A model generated the notes under the pieces. That model had not been told where the DNA came from. It ran no database searches and saw only the letters and a program-made list of their open reading frames with translations. 5,098 nucleotides of DNA from Gammaproteobacteria bacterium (GTDB taxonomy: Bacteria; Pseudomonadota; Gammaproteobacteria; PS1; Pseudothioglobaceae), in contig JAPYOZ010000017.1 in the NCBI GenBank assembly GCA_029941485.1, forward strand, positions 12,008 through 17,105, given 5' to 3'. Position numbers and translations under genes: made by a program. Each line of letters opens with the position of its first letter. The first letter of the stretch is position 1. Shown here piece by piece: positions 1 to 5,098 of this stretch.

Positions 1-165
1 TAGAGAAGAGTTGTTGGAGAAGGTGAATTGACTTTAGTCAAGAGAGGTCTCCCTGGGGTGAAAAAATAGCAAATTCTTCAAATGGATAGAGAAAAATAAA
101 ACTCTTGATCCTCGAGAAAGGGAAGGGGCTGTACCAAAAAAATCTTTGATTTCTAAAACATTCTT
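1..165. other. Non-coding or remnant region downstream of the efflux operon
   Basis: No complete gene is supportable here. On the plus strand two short open stretches reach the window edge or nearly so. Bases 2-31 read REELLEKVN then stop, and could be the tail of a convergent gene lying outside. Bases 4-69 read RRVV followed by GEGELTLVKRGLPGVKK then stop, but an in-frame TAG occupies bases 1-3. On the minus strand a frame also stays open to the edge (containing FFTPGRPLLTKVNSPSPTT). The overlapping open frames could mean a decayed gene or repeat, or chance. TTGAC-TTTA-GTCAA (29-42 region) is a small inverted repeat. No tRNA or known element was recognised. Confidence 0.3.
136..154 (-). terminator. 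Weak AT-rich hairpin with T-run after the transporter gene
   Basis: On the minus strand, starting 11 bases after the transporter stop codon, AGAAATC, a loop AAA and GATTTTT can pair over seven positions (one of them G-U). The run of seven T (142-136) forms part of the stem and its end. The placement is right for the end of the operon. The stem, however, has only one G-C pair besides the G-U, and it uses the T-run itself, so it would be a poor intrinsic terminator. Confidence 0.25.
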
Positions 166-3100
166 TTAACTCTTGTCTTTGTGCACATGCTCAATAAAAA
201 CCTTCTCACCAGCACTAATACATCCCAGTGGAATAACCACTAGAGTAAGTAGAGTAGAAACAAACACACCAAATAATAAGGAAACTGCCATGCCTTGGAA
301 AATTGGATCAAACAAAATAACCATCGAGCCAAGTATTAGTGCAAAAGCAGTAATTAAAATTGGACGAGTTCTCGACTTAGCAGAAAGAATAACGGCGTCC
401 ATCAATGACATTCCACCACGAAATGCATTGGTCGTGAAATCAACCATTAGAATAGAGTTTCGCACAATGATACCGGCCAGGGCGATCCAACCAATCATTG
501 AGGTGGCAGTAAACTCTGCACCTAAGAGCCAATGTCCTGGCACAATACCAAGTAGTGTTAATGGAATAGGGGACATAATAATAGCAGGAATAGTGAAGTT
601 ACCAAATGCCCAAACTACCAGCATATAAATAGCAACCAAAGCCACTGCAAAAGCCATACCCATGTCTCTAAAGGTTTCATAAGTTACAGTCCATTCTCCG
701 GTCCACTCAAAGGCACTTTGCTTATCATTTTTTGGTGCGCCTGTATATTCGCCACTACGAAGTTCTACACCATCAGGGGTAACGTAACCTTTTTCTTCAA
801 GAATTCTTTCCACATCAAGCATGGCATAAATAGGTGCGCCTAATCGACCAACGGCATCACCAACGACAAATTCAACATTTCTTAAGTCTTTGTGGAAGAT
901 GATAGGGTCGCGTTTAACTTTAACAAATTTACCCAATTCTGAGAGCGGAATGGTTCTTTGATCCATCGTCATAATTGGTAAATCCCCCAGACGATGAAGG
1001 TTTGATCTTTTCTCTATAGGAATAGTCAATACAACATGAGTTGGCTCAGAAATCAATGATTGGAAAATAGTAGTGACTTTAAACTCACCCATTACCATGG
1101 CCAAATGCTGATTAATGGTTTTGACAGAAATACCTTGACGAGAAGCTTTCTCACGATCAATTTCAAAGCGCCATGTTTCCATAGCACTACTGCGCATCAA
1201 ATTATCAACATCAGCAATTCTTTCTGATTCACGAAATACTTGTGTGATTTCGCGTGCAACTTGGCGTCTGGTTTGAGCATCAGGGCCATGAATTTCAGCA
1301 ACTACAGTTTGTAGTACTGGTGGACCTGGTGGCATTTCAACTACGGTAATTGCAACACCTTCAGCCTGTGCTAAAGGTTGTAATTGTGCACGTACAGCAC
1401 TGGCAATTTCGTGGCTAGTACGAGAGCGTTCAGTTTTGCTAGTTAGCTGAATAGCAATTTCTGACTGCCAAGGGAATTGACGAAGATAATAATGACGAAC
1501 CAAACCATTAAAATCAAAAGGCTGGGCTGTGCCAATGTAGTTTTGCGTAGCAATAATTTCCTCGATGTTTTTTAGCTTTGCAGCAATTCGATTAGTAAAA
1601 TTAGCCGTGGTTGGTAGGGCGGTTCCATCAGGCATATCAATAACAATGCTGAAGTTTGATTTATCATCAAAAGGTAGCATCTTTACCGGAACACTGGTGT
1701 TGTAAAACATATAACAAGCACCAAAAAAACTTAAGATTAATCCAGCTAGGAATCCGCGTCCTAATGTTTTATTTTGGGACAGATTAACGATAATTTTACG
1801 GAAAAATACATCCATTTTTTCATCAATCTTTTCATCTCGCTCTTCCATTTTTCGCAGTTTTTCCATGCTAGGTATGATTCTCATGGCGAGCCAAGGGGCA
1901 AATATGAGTGCTGCTAAAAGTGAAAGTATCATTGCGACAGATCCCAATGCAGGAATTGGCTCCATGTAGGGGCCCATCATGCCTGAGATAAATCCCATTG
2001 GAATCAGTGCTGCTACTACAGTGTAAGTTGCTAAAACGGTAGGATTACCAACCTCACGTACAGCGTCAATTGCTACATCAGTATCCATAGATCCTGCCAT
2101 GAGCCATCGGCGGTAAATATTCTCTACAATAACAATGGCATTATCAACCAAAAAACCAATTGAAAATATTAATGCAAATAAACTCACTCTATCAATAGTG
2201 TAGCCCATCAGCATAGCAACAAAAACGGTTGCAACTAATACAACAGGGATGGTCAGTAAAACTACGATGGATGGCTTAATGCCAAGGCTAAACCAGACGA
2301 GTAATGTAACAGCACCCGTTGCAATGAAAAGCTTAAACAATAAATCATTAACCTTATTATTGGCACTTTCACCATAATTACGAGTCACTTCGACGTGGAC
2401 ATTGCTCGGGATTAAATAGCCTTTTAGGCTTTCAACTTCAGCAAGAATATCATTAACCACACTAACACCGTTTGATCCGCGTTGTTTTGCAAGAGCAATG
2501 GTAACTGCTGATGCACCATGAACTGGCTTTTCTATATCGCTCGCAAGTCCGGTAGAAAAAGTAACAATTTCTTTAGTCTCTTCAGGTCCTTGTGTAATTT
2601 TAGCCACATCTGTTAAAAACACTGGAGTGCCTTTGTGTTGTCCTACAACCAGTTTTTTAAGATCGTTAACTTTGGCTAAAAATCCACCAGATTCAACGTA
2701 AAAGAATTTGTTGTTTATCTCTACAGAACCAACAGTATGACCCGTATTAGCGGTTTGTATAGCCTGAACAATTTGCCCAGGGCTGACTCCAAATCCAGCT
2801 AAACGCTCTGGAAGAATCTCAACCCGCATTTGCTCTGAGCGTCCGCCTGTTACAAATCCAACGCCAGTTAAAGGCACTTTTTTTAAGTGCTGAAGTACGC
2901 TCACGCCCAAAATTCTGAGCTGATCATCCTCTACATCTTCAGACCAAAGTGTCAGCGTAACAGAAGGCACGTCATCCACTTCTTTTGGTTTGACCATTGG
3001 TGGGTCAATACCTGTTGGTAATAGATCTAAATTGGATTGAATCTTGCTGTGAATTTGCACAATGGAAGATCCCATTGGTTCACCAACTTTAAATTGAACG

Positions 3101-3453
3101 GTAATGATTCCGTATTCTCGGTCGCTGGCAGAGTAAACGTGTTTAATATTAGGAATCTCACTGAGCACTCTTTCAAATGGGTCAACAACTTGAGAAGCAA
3201 CTTCGCTAGAAGAGAGTCCTGGTGCCGGGAAGAATATATCGATCATCGGTACTGATATTTGCGGATCTTCTTGGCGTGGTGTGGCAATTAGCCCCCATAT
3301 TCCTACAGCCATCATGGCAATAAATAGAAGAGGAGATAAAGGGGAGTGGATAAATGTTTTTGCTAAACCACCAGAAAAACCAATGTCTTTATCTTCAATG
3401 AATGTTGAAGACTCTTCCTTGTCGTTTGTTGGCTTGTTGTTAGATTCTTGCAT
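166..3453 (-). CDS. RND-superfamily efflux transporter, inner-membrane permease (AcrB/HAE-like, 1095 aa)
   Basis: This is a proton-driven inner-membrane pump subunit of the AcrB/COG0841 family (Pfam ACR_tran), expected to work as a trimer with the adaptor encoded just upstream. The layout is the classical duplicated one. A hydrophilic N-terminus of about 35 residues precedes TM1 (about 38-57), which is followed by the motif TPRQEDPQI. Then come periplasmic domain 1 (about 60-365), TM2-TM6 (about 368-527), a charged cytoplasmic linker (528-562), TM7 (565-583), periplasmic domain 2 (590-930) and TM8-TM12 (931-1078). TM4 carries GFLVDNAIVIVEN (D437, N438) and TM10 carries ALAGIIVRNSILMVDF (R998). 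R1028 and T1035 in SRTRPILIT match AcrB R971 and T978. Length is slightly above AcrB (1049 aa) and the frame is intact. The ATG lies 5 bp after the adaptor stop with only a weak purine-rich ribosome site (AAAAGA). Substrate cannot be told from sequence; drugs, lipids or other amphiphiles are possible. The TM10 sequence argues against the CusA-type heavy-metal family. Confidence 0.97.
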   Translation of the reverse strand: MQESNNKPTNDKEESSTFIEDKDIGFSGGLAKTFIHSPLSPLLFIAMMAVGIWGLIATPRQEDPQISVPMIDIFFPAPGLSSSEVASQVVDPFERVLSEIPNIKHVYSASDREYGIITVQFKVGEPMGSSIVQIHSKIQSNLDLLPTGIDPPMVKPKEVDDVPSVTLTLWSEDVEDDQLRILGVSVLQHLKKVPLTGVGFVTGGRSEQMRVEILPERLAGFGVSPGQIVQAIQTANTGHTVGSVEINNKFFYVESGGFLAKVNDLKKLVVGQHKGTPVFLTDVAKITQGPEETKEIVTFSTGLASDIEKPVHGASAVTIALAKQRGSNGVSVVNDILAEVESLKGYLIPSNVHVEVTRNYGESANNKVNDLLFKLFIATGAVTLLVWFSLGIKPSIVVLLTIPVVLVATVFVAMLMGYTIDRVSLFALIFSIGFLVDNAIVIVENIYRRWLMAGSMDTDVAIDAVREVGNPTVLATYTVVAALIPMGFISGMMGPYMEPIPALGSVAMILSLLAALIFAPWLAMRIIPSMEKLRKMEERDEKIDEKMDVFFRKIIVNLSQNKTLGRGFLAGLILSFFGACYMFYNTSVPVKMLPFDDKSNFSIVIDMPDGTALPTTANFTNRIAAKLKNIEEIIATQNYIGTAQPFDFNGLVRHYYLRQFPWQSEIAIQLTSKTERSRTSHEIASAVRAQLQPLAQAEGVAITVVEMPPGPPVLQTVVAEIHGPDAQTRRQVAREITQVFRESERIADVDNLMRSSAMETWRFEIDREKASRQGISVKTINQHLAMVMGEFKVTTIFQSLISEPTHVVLTIPIEKRSNLHRLGDLPIMTMDQRTIPLSELGKFVKVKRDPIIFHKDLRNVEFVVGDAVGRLGAPIYAMLDVERILEEKGYVTPDGVELRSGEYTGAPKNDKQSAFEWTGEWTVTYETFRDMGMAFAVALVAIYMLVVWAFGNFTIPAIIMSPIPLTLLGIVPGHWLLGAEFTATSMIGWIALAGIIVRNSILMVDFTTNAFRGGMSLMDAVILSAKSRTRPILITAFALILGSMVILFDPIFQGMAVSLLFGVFVSTLLTLVVIPLGCISAGEKVFIEHVHKDKS

Positions 3454-3458
3454 AAGAT

Positions 3459-4571
3459 TTATCTTTTAATAGTTGTAGCAGGAGTTGGATCTACAAGTAC
3501 CATCTCACCTGAATAAACACCAGAAAGCACACTTGACCAACCATCGTTAGTCATGTCACCGATACGTATTAAGCGCATTTCTAATTGACCATCTTTTTGT
3601 ATATAAACAGTAGGTAGAGAGCCACGTAGAATAATTGCAGAAGTTGGTATTGTAACTAGCTCTATAGAGTTTTTAGAAAGCTCTGGAATCATGATCTCAA
3701 TGTACATACCAGGAGAAGCTTGTGTATTTTTTGGAAGTTTAAATTTAACGGTAATGGTATGTCCCATTGCATCCGCCATTGGAAAGATGCGAGCCACTTC
3801 AATTGGTATAGTTTGGTTACTTTGATCCAAACGAGCCTTAAGTGTCATGCCTTTGTTTAGTCCTTTAATCAAACGAGCCGGTACTTCTGCGCGGATTTTT
3901 AATTGAGAAGTGTCACCATAAAGAAACATTGGAACCCCTGGCTGTGCTGGCTGACCAACTTCCACCATTTTTCTTAAAATAACACCATTAAACGGGGCTA
4001 CTATAGTAGCGTTAGAGATATTTTCATCAAGTTCACGAAGTCCTGCTACTGCTTGAAGGTGTGCATTTTTAGCGGTTTCTAGTTGAATTTCCATGGCGTA
4101 AAGGTTGGTTTGCCTTTGTACGGAAGAGTTCCCTTCTCCTGTCATGCTTCTCATTGGGTCAGAAAACATACTAACCATGCTTGGCATACCCGCTAGCATT
4201 GCATTGGATTGTGAATTTGGATTTTTTCTTTCATTGTAAAGCTGCATTTGAGCATTGCGAATACCAGCACTAGCACTAGAAATTTGGGCCTCAGCTTGCT
4301 CTCTTTTAGCCATCATTGCAGCAATATCTTGCCTTGCTAATTGATCGCCTTGTTTAAAGGCATCTCCTTCTTCACCAGCGATAAAGGTAATATCTCCTGG
4401 CATTTTGGCAACTAAATTAACTTCAAGATGAGGGATAACCGTACCACCTAAAGAGGTGAATGATCCGATACGACTAGACTTTGCAGCAACAAACTCTAAG
4501 GCAAATGAAACTTGTGATATTAAAAGTAATAATGCATAAATAGTAATGTGTTTTGTAAGGGATATTCTCAT
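3459..4571 (-). CDS. RND efflux periplasmic adaptor subunit (HlyD/MFP family, 370 aa)
   Basis: This is the periplasmic adaptor that would bridge the RND permease and an outer-membrane channel. Residues 1-24 form a signal peptide: basic start (R2, K7), hydrophobic core about 9-21, and probable cleavage after VSFA. There is no lipobox cysteine, so it is not predicted to be a lipoprotein. The two lipoyl-like half motifs are at about 45-80 (GGTVIPHLEVNLVAKMPGDI, then EEGDAFKQGDQLA) and 189-222 (TIVAPFNGVILRKMVEVGQP). Between them lies an alpha-hairpin: helix 1 about 82-116 and helix 2 about 156-188. The beta-barrel covers about 223-300 and the membrane-proximal domain about 300-370 (VTIPTSAIILRG through GEMVLV). 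The hairpin is interrupted by a Gly/Ser/Pro/Met-rich segment (117-155) with six Met in residues 125-143, which is unusual. The ATG at 4571 puts the signal peptide directly at the N-terminus; no good Shine-Dalgarno precedes it. It is the first gene of a two-gene operon with the transporter. Confidence 0.95.
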   Translation of the reverse strand: MRISLTKHITIYALLLLISQVSFALEFVAAKSSRIGSFTSLGGTVIPHLEVNLVAKMPGDITFIAGEEGDAFKQGDQLARQDIAAMMAKREQAEAQISSASAGIRNAQMQLYNERKNPNSQSNAMLAGMPSMVSMFSDPMRSMTGEGNSSVQRQTNLYAMEIQLETAKNAHLQAVAGLRELDENISNATIVAPFNGVILRKMVEVGQPAQPGVPMFLYGDTSQLKIRAEVPARLIKGLNKGMTLKARLDQSNQTIPIEVARIFPMADAMGHTITVKFKLPKNTQASPGMYIEIMIPELSKNSIELVTIPTSAIILRGSLPTVYIQKDGQLEMRLIRIGDMTNDGWSSVLSGVYSGEMVLVDPTPATTIKR

Positions 4572-4603
4572 AATGATTTATTTTTATTTAAAAACATGGC
4601 ACG

Positions 4604-4612
4604 ATTCTACCA
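4604..4612 (-). promoter_or_regulatory. Putative extended -10 promoter of the adaptor-transporter operon
   Basis: Read on the minus strand, TGG followed by TAGAAT forms an extended -10 element (TGn plus a hexamer one base off TATAAT). A start about seven bases downstream would fall near A4597, giving a leader of about 26 bases before the adaptor ATG at 4571. The hexamer 17 bases upstream (CACCAC) is a poor -35, which is common when an extended -10 is present. It sits between lipA and the adaptor, where a promoter for the operon is expected. This is motif matching by eye only. Confidence 0.45.
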
Positions 4613-4631
4613 CTAATAGTGCTTTAGTGGT
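4609..4631. repeat. 8-bp perfect inverted repeat, candidate operator over the pump promoter
   Basis: The arms ACCACTAA (4609-4616) and TTAGTGGT (4624-4631) are perfectly complementary around a 7-bp spacer (TAGTGCT), giving a 23-bp symmetric site. One arm covers the TGG of the extended -10 and the first base of its hexamer, and the rest lies in the spacer and -35 side. A protein bound there would block RNA polymerase, so a repressor operator of TetR/MarR-like size is a reasonable inference. As an RNA hairpin it lacks a following U-run on either strand, so it is not a typical intrinsic terminator. The regulator is not encoded in the window. Confidence 0.5.
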
Positions 4632-4684
4632 GCGCTTTGAATGGCTAATAATTTATTTGTTTTTAAGGTTTAAACTAGTTATTT

Positions 4685-5098
4685 TTAGTTAATTAACTCA
4701 CCTTGAGCTTGTAAATCAGCATGATAAGATGAGCGCACCATCGGGCCACTAGCAACCTGAGAAAAACCCAGATCAAGGGCAATGGATTTGTATTTGTTAA
4801 ACTGCTCAGGAGTAATGTACTCCTCTACTGCTAAATGGTGTTTACTAGGCTGTAAATACTGGCCTAGCGTTAACATGTCAACGTTATGTGCACGCAAGTC
4901 TGATAGCACATCAATCACCTGTTGTTTGGTTTCACCCACACCTAACATTAACCCTGATTTTGTGATTACTTGAGAGTGTTGTTTTTTAAAATCTTGTAAT
5001 AATTCAAGTGAGGATTGGTAATCAGCCCCTGGACGCACTTGGGGATACAGGCTTGGCACAGTTTCAAGATTGTGATTAAATACATCTGGTGGGCAAGT
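4685..5098 (-). CDS. lipA: Lipoyl synthase LipA, C-terminal part (5' end outside window)
   Basis: LipA is a radical SAM enzyme that inserts two sulfur atoms at C6 and C8 of octanoyl groups on lipoyl domains (2-oxoacid dehydrogenase E2 subunits and the glycine cleavage H protein), completing lipoate synthesis in the cytoplasm. The 137 visible residues match the C-terminal part of the family, which is about 320 residues in E. coli. They begin TCPPDVFNHNLETV and continue with QVRPGADYQSSLELL, TKSGLMLGVGET, DMLTLGQYLQPSKHHL and the terminal VRSSYHADLQAQG. The RSSY motif (4724-4735) holds the serine known in LipA structures to ligate the auxiliary [4Fe-4S] cluster. The cysteine motifs for both clusters lie beyond the window edge. 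The GTG at 5059 is an internal valine, not a start, because conserved sequence continues upstream in frame. No frameshift or missing residue is seen. The gene lies upstream of the efflux operon on the same strand but is probably a separate unit. Confidence 0.97.
   Translation of the reverse strand, partial: TCPPDVFNHNLETVPSLYPQVRPGADYQSSLELLQDFKKQHSQVITKSGLMLGVGETKQQVIDVLSDLRAHNVDMLTLGQYLQPSKHHLAVEEYITPEQFNKYKSIALDLGFSQVASGPMVRSSYHADLQAQGELIN
4687..4698. repeat. 12-bp perfect palindrome overlapping the lipA stop codon
   Basis: AGTTAATTAACT is fully self-complementary and covers the last lipA codons plus the first base of the stop. Two further 8-bp palindromes lie just beyond it, AACTAGTT (4673-4680) and GTTTAAAC (4668-4675), and TAGTTA is repeated directly at 4676 and 4686. 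In a region this AT-rich such symmetry can arise by chance. As RNA the hairpin would be weak and is not followed by a U-run, so it is not called a terminator. Confidence 0.35.

Noticed and set aside
29..45. TTGACT as a -35 element of a promoter near the left edge
   Set aside because: No -10-like hexamer occurs at 16-18 bases spacing on either strand. The match is part of the small TTGAC/GTCAA inverted repeat.
173..628. 151-codon open frame on the plus strand
   Set aside because: It lies wholly antisense to the conserved C-terminal membrane domain of the transporter (TM8-TM12). The peptide resembles no family I know and is explained as a shadow of that gene.
166..3453. Assignment of the transporter to the heavy-metal (CusA/CzcA) RND family because of the Met-rich adaptor
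   Set aside because: TM10 reads GIIVRNSILMVDF, unlike the CusA GVAAEFGVVML type as I recall it, and the TM4 region (VDNAIVIVEN) is of the HAE-like type. Metal export is not supported by the permease.
3037..3469. Two short plus-strand open frames (3037-3255 and 3281-3469)
   Set aside because: Both are antisense to the conserved N-terminal part of the transporter. They show no domain, no ribosome site and no independent support.
4609..4631. The inverted repeat as an intrinsic terminator of lipA
   Set aside because: After the stem the minus strand reads AGAATCGTGCC, and the T-run comes 13 or more bases later. The plus strand also lacks a T-run. Overlap with a good extended -10 favours an operator.
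4782..4973. 63-codon plus-strand open frame
   Set aside because: It is antisense to conserved LipA sequence and has no recognisable features.
4685..5059. A 124-residue protein starting at the GTG at 5059
   Set aside because: The frame continues upstream to the window edge through PDVFNHNLETV, which is conserved LipA sequence, so the GTG is an internal valine codon.

Overview
The window is a stretch of AT-rich bacterial chromosome (roughly 40% G+C by eye). Everything recognisable lies on the minus strand. Reading in the direction of transcription, from high to low coordinates, it holds the 3' part of lipA (lipoyl synthase), a 113-bp intergenic region, and a compact two-gene operon. The operon encodes a periplasmic adaptor (membrane fusion protein) and an inner-membrane RND-superfamily transporter. 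Signal peptide, RND architecture and a LipA close to the E. coli type point to a Gram-negative proteobacterium. A low-GC gammaproteobacterium (for example of the sulfur-oxidiser/SUP05 type) would fit, but that is an inference from overall look, not from a diagnostic marker.

Layout: 5098-4685 is the C-terminal 137 residues of LipA, running off the window edge. 4684-4572 is intergenic. It has no convincing lipA terminator, but it has an extended -10 promoter (TGG TAGAAT, 4604-4612) overlapped by an 8-bp perfect inverted repeat with a 7-bp spacer (4609-4631), which looks like a repressor operator. 4571-3459 is the adaptor and 3453-166 the RND transporter, only 5 bp apart, so surely co-transcribed. 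165-1 is the downstream region, with a weak AT-rich hairpin ending in a T-run just after the transporter stop and no supportable gene.

The adaptor and transporter would form the inner-membrane and periplasmic parts of a tripartite proton-driven efflux pump. No TolC-type outer-membrane gene and no regulator gene are in the window, so these must be supplied from elsewhere. LipA is a housekeeping enzyme, and nothing in the window links it functionally to the pump.

I do not see a new type of biological system here. The points most worth a second look are the putative operator over the pump promoter, a methionine-rich insert at the tip region of the adaptor hairpin, and the altered proton-relay residues of the transporter (Asp-Asn instead of Asp-Asp in TM4, Arg instead of Lys in TM10).
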